The notes under the pieces: generated by a model
What the model saw: the letters and a program-made list of their open reading frames with translations, nothing else
The model's database searches: none
What the model was told of the DNA's origin: nothing
DNA from: Pseudomonas sp. G2-4
GTDB lineage: Bacteria > Pseudomonadota > Gammaproteobacteria > Pseudomonadales > Pseudomonadaceae
Direction of reading: 5' to 3'
Assembly: GCF_030064125.1 (NCBI RefSeq)
Contig: NZ_CP125957.1
Span: 2,356,001 to 2,420,000, forward strand
Length of the DNA: 64,000 bases
Translations under genes and position numbers: made by a program
Part shown: one piece after another, positions 35,789 to 43,778 of the stretch
How the letters are laid out: each line of letters starts with the position of its first letter
Numbering within the stretch: position 1 is the stretch's first letter

Positions 35789-36397
35789 ATGCCATTTGAG
35801 ACCTGGTTGCTCTACCTGGTTACCTGCTGCGGTATCGCGGTAGTGCCAGGGCCCAATGCGTTATTGGTGCTGACCCATGGAGCCATTCACGGCAGTCGGA
35901 AAACGCTGTTCACGATCACGGGTGGCGTGCTCGGTTTCGCCTTCGTGCTGACGCTTTGCGCTTTGGGATTGGGTGCGCTGATCCAGGCATCGGCCACCTG
36001 GTTCACCGTATTGAAGGTTGTCGGCGGGCTCTATCTGATCTGGCTGGGTCTCGGGCTGTGGCGGTCTGCCCCCGTCAATCTTGAGACGACCGGCGCTACC
36101 AGCTTGCGACATTGGTCGCTGTTTCGCCAAGGGCTGGTATCAGCCATTTCAAACCCCAAGGCACTGTTGCTGTTCATTGCGTTGATTCCACCCTTCCTGG
36201 ATCCGCAACGGAACATCATCGCGCAGACGATCGCTATTGCACTGACCTACGCAGTCGTGGAGTTCATCGTTGAGTATGCAGTGGCCAGCGCAGCGAACCG
36301 GGTCAGACCTTGGTTGGCTCGAACTGGGCGTCGATTCAATAAAGTCTGTGGAGGGTTTTTTGTATTTTTTGGATTGGCCCTGCCCATCCATGCCTGA
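35789..36397 (+). CDS. LysE family amino-acid exporter
   Basis: About 202 residues from the ATG at 35789; the longer upstream frame adds a non-hydrophobic extension and is unlikely. About six hydrophobic segments are visible. The family marks are 'PGPNALLVLTHGAIHGSRKTL' near residue 20-40 and 'NPKALLLFIALIPPFLDP' near 120-137. It exports amino acids or amino-acid-like molecules such as homoserine lactone or threonine from the cytoplasm. It is controlled, by inference, by the divergent LysR gene. Confidence 0.92.
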   Translation: MPFETWLLYLVTCCGIAVVPGPNALLVLTHGAIHGSRKTLFTITGGVLGFAFVLTLCALGLGALIQASATWFTVLKVVGGLYLIWLGLGLWRSAPVNLETTGATSLRHWSLFRQGLVSAISNPKALLLFIALIPPFLDPQRNIIAQTIAIALTYAVVEFIVEYAVASAANRVRPWLARTGRRFNKVCGGFFVFFGLALPIHA

Positions 36398-36475
36398 AGG
36401 CGCGACTTTGAAACACAGATTCGCCCGCCCTGCTATAAATCCATAATCAAAACCCTGAGTATGGAAACCACATTC

Positions 36476-36691
36476 ATGACCTTTAACTGGCACAGCGACC
36501 CGCTCACACGAAATACCAACGTCTGTGAGCGCTATAAAAATACGCAGAATGTACGCAGGTTCATGGCAGAGCACTGCGGCGCGAGCTTTAAATTTGACCG
36601 GGACTTTATGGCCTGGATACGTAACGGAGAAGCCAAGACCATGGGGGATGTCGTCGATGAGTGGGTGCGCCGACAGCGTGCTGCCAATTAA
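36476..36691 (+). CDS. DUF6434 domain-containing small protein
   Basis: About 71 residues from the ATG at 36476; an in-frame ATG five codons earlier is possible. The sequence 'FNWHSDPLTRNTNVCERYKN', then 'TQNVRRFMAEHCGASFKFDRDFMAW' and 'GDVVDEWVRRQRA', matches the short domain found alone or next to SAP-like domains in bacteria (DUF6434, from memory). The function is unknown. A TATAAA stretch about 40 bp upstream may be its -10 region. Confidence 0.75.
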   Translation: MTFNWHSDPLTRNTNVCERYKNTQNVRRFMAEHCGASFKFDRDFMAWIRNGEAKTMGDVVDEWVRRQRAAN

Positions 36692-36939
36692 GCAGCTACG
36701 TTTGCCACCGGATTCAATGGCAGCCTCTGGTTGAGGTCAGGCATTCGAATGGACAAGCGCCTGATGAAGCGCCCAACCTCGAAAGACTTGCTGCAGCAGA
36801 CGGACGTGGCGTTAAACCCGCCACTTAGTTATCCAAGAAATCCGTGAGTATGTCTGTGGATAACCGTGCCACCACCATGTGGATAGGGCGTTTTAACCGC
36901 CGATCAAAAAATAGCCACATCGCCGCAAACGATCCCGTT

Positions 36940-37077
36940 TCAGCGTCGGCGAAATTCCAACTGGGTGCGGTAATGGTGAAACTGATAGAAGCGTTGAAGC
37001 CAGACCGCATAGTTTCCCGCGCCATTGGTCAGGATCGCGTCATCCGGCAGCCACCATTTGCCCAGGTCATTCTCTGA
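36940..37077 (-). pseudogene. Remnant of a thiamine-diphosphate-dependent (acetolactate synthase-like) enzyme
   Basis: Read on the minus strand from 37077, about 40 codons give SENDLGKWWLPDDAILTNG, then AGNYAVWLQRFYQFHHYRTQL, before the frame turns into unrelated residues and a stop at 36940-36942. The 'LPDDAILTNGAGN..W..RF...TQL' pattern matches the junction before the cofactor-binding domain of acetolactate synthase/benzoylformate decarboxylase relatives, where TQL is normally followed by AP-TSGSMG. No start codon with a ribosome site and no cofactor motif remains, so this is a fragment. Identification is from memory of the family. Confidence 0.55.
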
Positions 37078-37104
37078 ATAGACAGGCCCCAGTGTGCTTG
37101 CTAT

Positions 37105-37133
37105 CGTATTCAAAGGTAGTACCTATGAATACG
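37105..37133. promoter_or_regulatory. Near-perfect 29-bp palindrome, toxin-antitoxin operator
   Basis: Left arm CGTATTCAAAGGTA and right arm TACCTATGAATACG around a central G match at 13 of 14 positions. It lies 12 bp upstream of the antitoxin ATG. Ribbon-helix-helix antitoxins bind such palindromes as dimers of dimers and repress their own operon. Function inferred from position. Confidence 0.75.
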
Positions 37134-37145
37134 AGAGAGGCTGAC

Positions 37146-37418
37146 ATGGCAACGTCAATCAAAATCGATGAGGATTTGAAGTACCGCATCCAGCAATTGG
37201 CGAGTGCCCGGCAACGTTCGGCTCACTGGATCATGCGTGAAGCCCTCTCGCAGTATGTCGTGCGGGAGGAGGCGCGGGAAAGTTTCAAGCAGGAGGCGCT
37301 GGCTTCGTGGAAGGCTTACCAGGAAACAGGCCAGCACCTGACTGGGGCCGAGACCCGAGACTGGCTTAAAACCTGGGGAACCGAGGAAGAGTCGGAGCTT
37401 CCCACGTGCCACGACTGA
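37146..37418 (+). CDS. Ribbon-helix-helix antitoxin (CopG/ParD-like)
   Basis: About 90 residues from the ATG at 37146, chosen for the AGAGAGG ribosome site six bases upstream. The N-terminus 'ATSIKIDEDLKYRIQQLASARQRSAHWIMREALSQYV' (residues 2-38) is a typical ribbon-helix-helix DNA-binding fold. The C-terminal half is the toxin-wrapping tail. The stop overlaps the toxin gene's GTG start by 13 bp. It would neutralise the toxin and autoregulate through the palindrome just upstream. Confidence 0.9.
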   Translation: MATSIKIDEDLKYRIQQLASARQRSAHWIMREALSQYVVREEARESFKQEALASWKAYQETGQHLTGAETRDWLKTWGTEEESELPTCHD

Positions 37419-37699
37419 TTCTTACCGCGGGTGCGGGTGAGGGATTGGAGCGTTGTCGTCGTTTCCTATTGGAAAAAGACCCGCAGGTGACGCGTAGGGC
37501 TGCTCAAACCATTGAGCAGCAGTTAATGCGCTTGGAAACCGATCCCCATGTCGGCCGACCTTATGACGAGATGCCTGAGTTGCGAGAGCTGGTCATTGCT
37601 TTTGGTGATGCGGGCTATGTCGCACTTTATCGTTTTGCTCCCACAGAAGAAGCCGTATACGTATTGGCGTTTCGGCATCAGAGGGAAGCAGGTTACTAA
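37406..37699 (+). CDS. RelE/ParE family toxin
   Basis: 97 residues, starting with GTG at 37406 inside the antitoxin gene. The ParE/RelE-like pattern includes 'GLERCRRFLLEKDPQVTRRAAQTIEQQLMRLETDPHVGRPYDEMPELRELVI' and the last strands 'YVALYRFAPTEEAVYVLAFRHQRE'. The conserved Arg/His near the C-terminus is as expected. It is either a gyrase poison (ParE branch) or an mRNA interferase (RelE branch); the sequence does not decide. It is convergent with the following hydrolase gene. Confidence 0.9.
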   Translation: MPRLILTAGAGEGLERCRRFLLEKDPQVTRRAAQTIEQQLMRLETDPHVGRPYDEMPELRELVIAFGDAGYVALYRFAPTEEAVYVLAFRHQREAGY

Positions 37700-37710
37700 T
37701 TTCACATCCA

Positions 37711-38868
37711 TCAGGCCGTACGGCCGCCGAGCACTTCAGCGACCCAGTCGGCAATGTACTGGCCGGCATTGATGCTGTTATCGAAGCTCGAGTGCTGCAC
37801 GCCGCCTTCACGCTCGGTGAATATCTTCAGCTCGCGTTTCGGGCTGTTGACCAACTGCTCGTAGGTGCGGTGTGCCCATTTCAATGGGATCTGCGAATCC
37901 TTTTCACCGTGGGTGACCAGAAAGGGCACTTTGATGCGATCCAGTATGCCGTCCAGGTGGACATTCTCGGCGATGGCCATGAACTCATCAGTGTCTTTGG
38001 CGCCCCATACCCAAGCCACGTGCGACCAGTAATGGGGGACCGGGAAGCTGCCTTCCTTTTCCATTCGGCGCTTCTGCACATCACGCCAGTCATGGTTGGC
38101 GCCCCACACCACACCGCAAGCGAAGCGCGGCTCGAAGGCTACCGCGCGGGGGCAGTAATAGCCGCCGAGCGACACGCCTTCCAGGCCGATGCGCCTGGCA
38201 TCGATATCGCTGCGGGTTTCCAGCCAGTCCACCACGCGACTGGCCCAATGCTCGCTGTCAAAACGCGCGGTCAGGTTCTGCAGGCGCAGCGCTTCGCCGG
38301 TGCCAGGCTGGTCGATGATCAACGACGACACCCCGCGTTTGGCCAGCCAGGCGGGCAGGCCGACGCGGTATTTCATTTCCTTGGTGGAGTCCAAGCCATT
38401 GACTTGCACCAGAACCGGCGCCGGGCCGGTCACGCCTTCGGCACGTACCAGCAGGCCGGAGAGGTGCTTGCCCTCGTAAGGAATCTCGACGCGCTCGCAG
38501 TTCTCTTGCGACAGTTCGATACCCCGTTGGAAAGTCTGTAGAAATCGTTGGTACAGCTCCGTGCGACCCGAGGCGCCATGAGCCTGCAGGCGTTCGCAGC
38601 TCAGGTAGTAAGTGGCGGCGCGGTTGTATTTTTCCCCGGCCGACAACAGTCGGCCTTTGGCTTCGTCTTCCTCTGCCAAACCGCAAAGCTTGTCGGCCAT
38701 TTTCGCCCAGGTTTCACGAAAGGCCTTGCTGCCAGCGGCGTCGGGCTGTTTGGCGGCTTCTTGTAGCGGCGCGCACATCTCTTCGATTTCGCCGATGCGG
38801 GCACCCATTTCAATGGCGAGGTCGACGGAAAGATTCCACACGTAGTTGGTTGGGAAGTATCGGAACAT
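37711..38868 (-). CDS. FrsA/2,6-dihydroxypseudooxynicotine hydrolase-like alpha/beta hydrolase
   Basis: This 385-residue protein has an N-terminal all-helical domain (about 1-130) typical of the FrsA/DUF1100 family, then an alpha/beta-hydrolase core. The core has 'VNGLDSTKEM' (oxyanion region, about 165), 'GLEGVSLGGYYCPR' with the serine nucleophile near 226, 'THGEKDSQIP' (acid Asp) and 'GGVQHSSFDN' (catalytic His). The closest described relative in layout is 2,6-dihydroxypseudooxynicotine hydrolase, which cleaves a carbon-carbon bond next to an aromatic ring. It faces a chemoreceptor across a region containing a copy of the NodD-type box. A C-C hydrolase role in this island is plausible but unproven. 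Confidence 0.85.
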   Translation of the reverse strand: MFRYFPTNYVWNLSVDLAIEMGARIGEIEEMCAPLQEAAKQPDAAGSKAFRETWAKMADKLCGLAEEDEAKGRLLSAGEKYNRAATYYLSCERLQAHGASGRTELYQRFLQTFQRGIELSQENCERVEIPYEGKHLSGLLVRAEGVTGPAPVLVQVNGLDSTKEMKYRVGLPAWLAKRGVSSLIIDQPGTGEALRLQNLTARFDSEHWASRVVDWLETRSDIDARRIGLEGVSLGGYYCPRAVAFEPRFACGVVWGANHDWRDVQKRRMEKEGSFPVPHYWSHVAWVWGAKDTDEFMAIAENVHLDGILDRIKVPFLVTHGEKDSQIPLKWAHRTYEQLVNSPKRELKIFTEREGGVQHSSFDNSINAGQYIADWVAEVLGGRTA

Positions 38869-39263
38869 GATTGTTATTGTCCTTGTGCAAGCAAAGGCAG
38901 GCAGCCAGGTCCGGGCCAGATGGATCGGGCTCAGGCGGTTTGAAGCAGGCTAAGGGGAGGCCAAATGTTTGGCCAATCGCGAGTCGGGATGGCAGGTATC
39001 GCGAACGACGATGGCATGTGTGGATTGCATCGGGGCTATGAGCTCCACGCGCACACTTCAAGCCGTAAATCCAGATACCTATCATCGTACTTCGCGATTG
39101 CTCCTAGCGAAGGATGCGATTGGTGCTGTCGAGATTCGATTCATTAAAGTCCGCCGCATACCGTACCGCCGTTGGCGGATGGCACCACTCGATCCTGCCG
39201 CTTGATGAACTGTAGCCACCGTCCGTCACGGCATTCTTTTCCCTGCTGTGTAAGGAGATGGGC
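38869..39263. promoter_or_regulatory. Divergent control region (hydrolase / chemoreceptor)
   Basis: This 395-bp gene-free stretch holds a perfect palindrome GGCCAAATGTTTGGCC at 38959-38974 (7-bp arms around TG), 91 bp upstream of the hydrolase start. It also holds the weaker third copy of the NodD-type box at 39082-39126, about 182 bp upstream of the chemoreceptor start. No gene is visible. Confidence 0.55.
39082..39126 (+). promoter_or_regulatory. Candidate NodD-type LysR box, third (weaker) copy
   Basis: ATC-N9-GAT at 39084-39098 is followed exactly 22 bp later by AGC-N9-GAT at 39106-39120, ending in GCGATTGG. It matches the copy at 42261 at about 24 of 45 positions. The distance to the chemoreceptor start resembles that of the two better copies to their genes. 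Confidence 0.45.
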
Positions 39264-41195
39264 ATGTTTGCACTGAGCCGTGTGCTCGGCAATCTATCGG
39301 TGGGTGCCAAGCTGTTGCTGGGTTTCGGCCTGGTACTGCTGGTGACTCTTGGAGTGGCGGCCACCGCTTTTCATTCTCTGGGTGTGTTGCAGCAGCGCGG
39401 GGAGCAATCGCGACAGGAGTCATCGATCCAGGCACTTATCCTGCGTGCCCGCATCGCCGAGAAGGAATTCGCCCTGGATCTTTCTCCGCAGCGCCTGGAC
39501 CAGGTGCGTGAGATTATTGGAAAACTGAGCCGGCAACTCGATGATGAACCAGCCAATAGCGCATCCCTGACCACCATACGCACGGCTGTCAGCGCGTATC
39601 TTGAGCAGTTTCTCGGTTATGCCGATTCGTTGCGTCGGGCCCGCGAAGCCCGGCTGCATATGCAGGCGCTTGCGCAGACCGCAGGTGGCAGTTTCACCTT
39701 GCTGTTTCTTGATCAGCTGGATGCTCTCAATGTCCAGTTGGGGCAGGGGACACCGCCGAGCAGCGAGCAGATGGTGCTACTGGAGCAGACTGCGGCGCTG
39801 CGGGACAAGCTCGCCAAGCTGCGTGACAGCGAACTGTACTACTCGCTCGACGGCGAGGAGCGTTACCGCAGCGACTGGGAAATGAGCATGAGCGACCTGC
39901 TGGCCGCCATGCAAACGCTCGATCTGGGCGAGCAGCAAGGTGAGTCGCTGCAGGAGGCGAGCACGGCCTTGGGCGACTACCGCAAGGCCTTTGTCGAGTT
40001 CGTCAACAGCCGTAGACAAAGTGCGCAAAGCAGTGCGGCGATGAGTGCGCAAACCGAGCAAGTGAGCACGTTGCTGGCCCAGGCCGATGAGCAGCAGAAA
40101 CAGGCGGTAGTGGACGATAATCGCAGCGCCTATCGTCAATTGGGCCTGATCACCGTCCTGGCGTTGGCCTTGGGCGTGGGGGCCAGCCTGCTGATCCGCC
40201 AGTTGATTCTGCAGCCGCTGCGCCAAGCCGTGCAGTTGGCTGAGCGTGTCGCAGCGGGAGATTTGAGTCAGCCGCCGTCAGACAGCGCTCGTCGCGATGA
40301 ATTGGGCCAGCTGTTGAGCACAGTGGGCAGCATGTTGGGCAACCTGCGCGGATTGGTCGGGCGCATCGACCGTGGTGTCGGCTCGCTTAATGGCATGGCC
40401 CGCAGCCTGGCCGAGGTGACCCAGAGCAACAGTCGCGGCGTCGAGCAGCAGCGCCAGGAAACCGAACTGGCAGCCACCGCCATGCAACAGATGGCTGCCA
40501 CGGCGCAGGAAGTCGCCCGCAATGCCGGTGAGGCCAGTGAAGCGGTGGCCCACGCCGACGAACAGGCCCGTGAGGGCGATGAACTGGTGCGTCAGGCGGG
40601 TGGCAAGATCGATCATCTGGCGGTGGAGATGAGTGGTTGCGCGCAAGCCATGCAGTCCCTGTTGGTGGAGAGCGCAGCGATTGGCGGGGTCCTCGATGTC
40701 ATCAAGGCGGTGGCCGAGCAGACCAACCTGCTGGCGCTCAACGCCGCCATCGAGGCTGCGCGTGCCGGCGAGCATGGTCGTGGTTTCGCCGTGGTCGCCG
40801 ATGAAGTGCGCGGGCTGGCTCGGCGCACCCAGCGCTCAACCACGGAAATCGAAGGGTTGATCGCTCGTCTGCGCGGTGTTGCCCAACACGCCGCCGAGCG
40901 CTTGCAAGGCAGTCATGTGCTAAGTGATGAAACAGTGGTCCTTGCCGCCCAAGCCTCCCAGGCACTGGCGCGGATTACCCGGGCGGTATCCAGCATCGAA
41001 CAGATGAACCAACAGATTGCCGCCGCCGCCGAGCAGCAGAGCGTGGTGGCCGAGCAAGTCAGCCGGAGCATGACGCGGGTGCGCGAGGTGGCCGAGGACA
41101 GTGCAAGGGAAAGCCTGCAACTGCAAAGTTCAACGGCCGATTTGCAACAGATTAGCGGCGAGTTGAATGCGGCCGTCGGGCACTTCCGCACCTGA
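39264..41195 (+). CDS. Methyl-accepting chemotaxis protein (large helical sensor domain)
   Basis: About 643 residues from the ATG at 39264, because the AAGGAG ribosome site is six bases upstream; the ATG at 39258 would touch that site. A membrane segment lies at about 15-38. A roughly 250-residue all-helical periplasmic domain (HBM-like, two bundles) follows, then a second membrane segment near 292-312, HAMP, and the signalling tip '[38 protein letters not shown]'. HBM-type receptors sense organic acids or aromatics in Pseudomonas. Given the neighbours, it may guide cells to the island's substrate. Confidence 0.95.
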   Translation: MFALSRVLGNLSVGAKLLLGFGLVLLVTLGVAATAFHSLGVLQQRGEQSRQESSIQALILRARIAEKEFALDLSPQRLDQVREIIGKLSRQLDDEPANSASLTTIRTAVSAYLEQFLGYADSLRRAREARLHMQALAQTAGGSFTLLFLDQLDALNVQLGQGTPPSSEQMVLLEQTAALRDKLAKLRDSELYYSLDGEERYRSDWEMSMSDLLAAMQTLDLGEQQGESLQEASTALGDYRKAFVEFVNSRRQSAQSSAAMSAQTEQVSTLLAQADEQQKQAVVDDNRSAYRQLGLITVLALALGVGASLLIRQLILQPLRQAVQLAERVAAGDLSQPPSDSARRDELGQLLSTVGSMLGNLRGLVGRIDRGVGSLNGMARSLAEVTQSNSRGVEQQRQETELAATAMQQMAATAQEVARNAGEASEAVAHADEQAREGDELVRQAGGKIDHLAVEMSGCAQAMQSLLVESAAIGGVLDVIKAVAEQTNLLALNAAIEAARAGEHGRGFAVVADEVRGLARRTQRSTTEIEGLIARLRGVAQHAAERLQGSHVLSDETVVLAAQASQALARITRAVSSIEQMNQQIAAAAEQQSVVAEQVSRSMTRVREVAEDSARESLQLQSSTADLQQISGELNAAVGHFRT

Positions 41196-41212
41196 TTCGC
41201 CTCCGGGCAGCG

Positions 41213-41229
41213 GGAGCAACTATTGCTCC
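41213..41229. terminator. Hairpin between convergent chemoreceptor and LysR genes
   Basis: A perfect inverted repeat GGAGCAA / TTGCTCC with a 3-nt loop spans the LysR stop codon. It lacks a T-run on either strand, so it may be a weak bidirectional terminator. Confidence 0.35.
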
Positions 41230-42131
41230 AGCTCGTTGATGATCTGACTGATTTTTGCCCGCAACCAACGGTGCATCGGATCCCCATCCATGGTTCGGTG
41301 CCAGAGCATGAACTCACGCATCACCGGGATTTTCACCGGTGGTTGCAGGATGCGCAGCGGCAGGTAGTTGGCGTAAAGCCTGGCCATGCGCTGGAGCATG
41401 GTGGCGACACGTTGGGTGCCGACGATCAACTGCGGCAAGGTGTTGAAGTCGTGGGTGACCACCTCCATGCGACGCGTGAAACCGTATTGGCTCATCAGCC
41501 ATTCTTCGACGCTCAGTTGCCGGTTGCGGCCAAAAATCACCGATACGTGGCCCATCTCGATGTACTGGTCCAGCGTGATGCTATCGCCCACTTGGGTGTT
41601 GCCGTCCCATACGACACAAACGTGCTCTTCTTCGAACAGTAGCTGCGATGGGTGGCCTTCGATGAGGTAGCGCTCTGGCACGATCATCATGTCGGCCTCG
41701 CCGCGCATCAGCAGCTCGGTGGACGTGTCGCCGGGGCCAAGCAGTTCGAAGGTAATGTGCGGGGCTTCCAGGTAGATCTTCTGGATCACTCGGGCAAACA
41801 GGACGCTGATCAGGTAGTCCGAGGTGATCAGGCGGAAATGGCGCTTGCTGGTCGCAGGGTCGAACACCGGTTTGGCGGTGATCGAGGACTGGATCGTCAG
41901 CAATATCTGGCGCACGGGCGCCGCCAGTTCTCGGGCATAGGGCGTGGGCTGCATCTTGCGCCCGACCTGGGCGAGCAGTTCATCTTCGAAATAGACGCGC
42001 AGCCTGCCGAGCACTCCGCTGGTGGCGGATTGGGTCATGTGCAGGCGTTCGGCGGCGCGGGTGATGTTCTGCTCTTCCAGTAACACATCAAGCGCCACCA
42101 GGAGGTTGAGATCCAAGTGGTTAAAGCGCAT
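41220..42131 (-). CDS. NodD-like LysR family regulator of the catabolic island
   Basis: About 303 residues from the ATG at 42131 (GAGA ribosome site); longer upstream frames are unlikely because LysR proteins of this group start 'MRFNHLDLNLLVALDVLLEE'. That N-terminus and 'NITRAAERLHMTQSATSGVLGRLRVYFEDELL' closely resemble NodD of rhizobia. The effector domain spans about 95-300 ('FRLITSDYLISVLFARVIQKIYLEAPHITFELL'). It faces the VOC gene. The element with two ATC-N9-GAT motifs in the shared gap, repeated before the flavin monooxygenase, is the type of site NodD proteins recognise. An aromatic inducer is likely. Confidence 0.93.
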   Translation of the reverse strand: MRFNHLDLNLLVALDVLLEEQNITRAAERLHMTQSATSGVLGRLRVYFEDELLAQVGRKMQPTPYARELAAPVRQILLTIQSSITAKPVFDPATSKRHFRLITSDYLISVLFARVIQKIYLEAPHITFELLGPGDTSTELLMRGEADMMIVPERYLIEGHPSQLLFEEEHVCVVWDGNTQVGDSITLDQYIEMGHVSVIFGRNRQLSVEEWLMSQYGFTRRMEVVTHDFNTLPQLIVGTQRVATMLQRMARLYANYLPLRILQPPVKIPVMREFMLWHRTMDGDPMHRWLRAKISQIINELEQ

Positions 42132-42456
42132 GGCGGTCTCGATTTTTGTATTTATTTTGTAAATACCTTCCGGCGTTCCTATCGCGCCGTCAAGTCCCTT
42201 GAAAGGGGGCATCGACCGATGAATATTCGATTTTCCCCGCCGTTGGCTCTGTGCGGCCATGTATCGCGTTTGCCGATAGGTCGCATCCCGACAAGCGATT
42301 AGTCAGTGGATTTCCCCCGCGTCAGTATCGGCACGCAGTCGGTTGGCCGTGACGCTTTATCGACTCCAAAACCAGCATCGGCAGCGCATCGCCTGGGCAC
42401 TGCTCCCACAGCGAGGTGTTGGCCTTGCGCAGAATAATTTCAATGGAGTGGTAACA
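42132..42456. promoter_or_regulatory. Divergent control region (NodD-like LysR / VOC gene)
   Basis: This 325-bp gene-free stretch includes the best copy of the NodD-type box (42261-42305) and, at its right end, a GGAG ribosome site for the VOC gene. I see no other feature. Confidence 0.6.
42261..42305 (+). promoter_or_regulatory. NodD-type LysR box, copy 1 (upstream of VOC gene)
   Basis: ATC-N9-GAT at 42263-42277 and again at 42285-42299, 22 bp apart, within a 45-bp block that is 38/45 identical to the block at 43779. The block ends in GCGATTAGTCA. It is 196 bp upstream of the VOC start and about 130 bp upstream of the divergent NodD-like gene. Confidence 0.7.
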
Positions 42457-43395
42457 ATGAACATCATCGGCCTTGATGCCTTGGTTTTTGGCGTCGACGA
42501 CATTCAAGCCTGTACCCATTGCCTGTGTGACTACGGCCTGCAACCTGTCGATGTCGACAGCGAGGGCGGCCGTTTCGAAGCCCTCGACGGCACTGCCGTG
42601 ATCATCCGCCGCGCTGACGATGCCAGTCTGCCGGCCGCCATCGGCCCTGCTCCCTCGATTCGGGAGACCCTTTATGGCGTGGCCAGCGCGGCTGACCTGG
42701 ATGCCATCGCCGATGAGCTGGGGCGTGATCGCCCGGTAACCCGTGGTGCCAATGGCTCCGTGCACAGCGTTGACGACATGGGTTTTGCCATTGGTTTCCA
42801 GATCAGTGTGCGGCGCGCCTACAGTGCGCCGGCCGACCTGACCAATGCACCGGGCCATGCCCCCCAGCGCCCGGTCAACCAGCCTGGCATCCACCCTGAT
42901 ATGCAGGCCCTGCCGCGCACCCTTTCCCACGTGGTGTATTTCGTGCCGGATGCGGTCAAGGCCGAAGCCTTTTACAAACGCCTGGGCTTCGTGACCACCG
43001 ACACCTTTGTTGGCGCCGGTCCGTTCATGCGTCCGGCCGGTTCCGATGACCACCATTGCTTGTTCATGATCCAGACGCCACCGCACATGAAGGGCTGCGA
43101 GCACTTCACCTTTCACATGGGCAGCGGTACGGAAGTGTTGCTGGCCGGGCGACGCTTCGAACAGAACGGCTGGACCAGCTTTTGGGGGCCGGGTCGTCAC
43201 CTCTTTGGCTCCAATTGGTTCTGGTACTTCAACAGCCCGTTGGGCTGCCACATCGAATACGACGCAGACATGGACAAGCACGATGATGCCTGGCAAGCAC
43301 GCCAGGCGCCGTTGTCGGCGGATAACTCGCAGCTGTTCCTGTTCACGTCCAGGGAAAAGTGGTTCCCGAGCGGTCCGCCGCCCAAGCAGGCCTGA
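42457..43395 (+). CDS. Two-domain VOC family protein, probable extradiol ring-cleavage dioxygenase
   Basis: About 312 residues from the ATG at 42457 (GGAG ribosome site). Two tandem VOC (glyoxalase/bleomycin-resistance) modules are visible: residues 1-125 and 145-300. The C-terminal module carries His in 'LSHVVYFVPD', His in 'EHFTFHMGSG' and Glu in 'GCHIEYDADMD', the 2-His-1-carboxylate set that holds Fe(II) in type I extradiol dioxygenases. This is the best ring-opening candidate in the island. It is followed directly by a Rieske ferredoxin gene. A non-oxygenase VOC function cannot be excluded. Confidence 0.82.
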   Translation: MNIIGLDALVFGVDDIQACTHCLCDYGLQPVDVDSEGGRFEALDGTAVIIRRADDASLPAAIGPAPSIRETLYGVASAADLDAIADELGRDRPVTRGANGSVHSVDDMGFAIGFQISVRRAYSAPADLTNAPGHAPQRPVNQPGIHPDMQALPRTLSHVVYFVPDAVKAEAFYKRLGFVTTDTFVGAGPFMRPAGSDDHHCLFMIQTPPHMKGCEHFTFHMGSGTEVLLAGRRFEQNGWTSFWGPGRHLFGSNWFWYFNSPLGCHIEYDADMDKHDDAWQARQAPLSADNSQLFLFTSREKWFPSGPPPKQA

Positions 43396-43401
43396 GTGCG
43401 G

Positions 43402-43773
43402 ATGTCGTCCATGAGTCACGCCGCCATTGCTCTGTGTCGCTTGGATGAACTGCTCGAAGGGCAGGCCCGTGGGTTCGATCCGCTGGGTACGGGAAAGGAC
43501 AGCGTGTTTGCACTGCGTCACCACGGTGAGGTGCGAATTTATCGCAACAGCTGCCCGCATCTGGCTGTGCCCCTGGAGTACCGCAAGGACCGTTTTCTAA
43601 GCGCCGATGGCAGCCAGATCATCTGTTACGCCCACGGTGCCCGGTTCCTTCCGGACAGTGGCCTGTGCGTCTACGGACCCTGTCTGGGGGAACGCCTGAG
43701 CGCTCTGCAATGGTATTCGGAGGCCGACTGGCTGGTGCTCGAAGCGGATCAATTGGCAGTTTGTGCACCCTAG
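43402..43773 (+). CDS. Rieske (2Fe-2S) ferredoxin-like protein
   Basis: About 123 residues; the start is uncertain among GTG 43396, ATG 43402 and ATG 43411. The Rieske ligands are present: 'SCPH' (Cys, His) and 'CYAHGARF' (Cys, His), 21 residues apart. It lacks any catalytic domain, so it should be an electron-transfer ferredoxin. It starts within a few bases of the VOC stop and is probably cotranscribed with it. It may supply the flavin or Rieske oxygenases of the island. Confidence 0.87.
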   Translation: MSSMSHAAIALCRLDELLEGQARGFDPLGTGKDSVFALRHHGEVRIYRNSCPHLAVPLEYRKDRFLSADGSQIICYAHGARFLPDSGLCVYGPCLGERLSALQWYSEADWLVLEADQLAVCAP

Positions 43774-43778
43774 TTAAC

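Larger units (their letters stand above)
36692..37145. other. Scar region: DnaA-box-like 9-mers, gene remnant and toxin-antitoxin operator
   Basis: This 454-bp stretch has no intact gene. It contains an inverted repeat GTGGCG/CGCCAC (36806-36824) and three DnaA-box-like 9-mers: 36829-36837 (7 of 9), 36855-36863 (perfect TGTGGATAA) and 36878-36886 (8 of 9). A minus-strand remnant of a thiamine-diphosphate enzyme follows (36940-37077), then the toxin-antitoxin operator (37105-37133). This suggests that an older gene was broken when neighbouring DNA was exchanged. Confidence 0.55.

Noticed and set aside
36749..36847. A 32-residue frame after the DUF6434 gene
   Set aside because: No Shine-Dalgarno site and no conserved pattern that I can see.
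36829..36886. Replication origin suggested by the DnaA-like boxes
   Set aside because: No dnaA, dnaN or rep gene, no AT-rich unwinding element and only one perfect box.
36844..37077. A 77-codon plus-strand frame in the scar region
   Set aside because: No ribosome site or family resemblance, while the opposite strand reads as a recognisable enzyme fragment.
39127..39263. FliA (sigma28) promoter for the chemoreceptor
   Set aside because: A TAAAG is present but the GCCG element is at the wrong distance.
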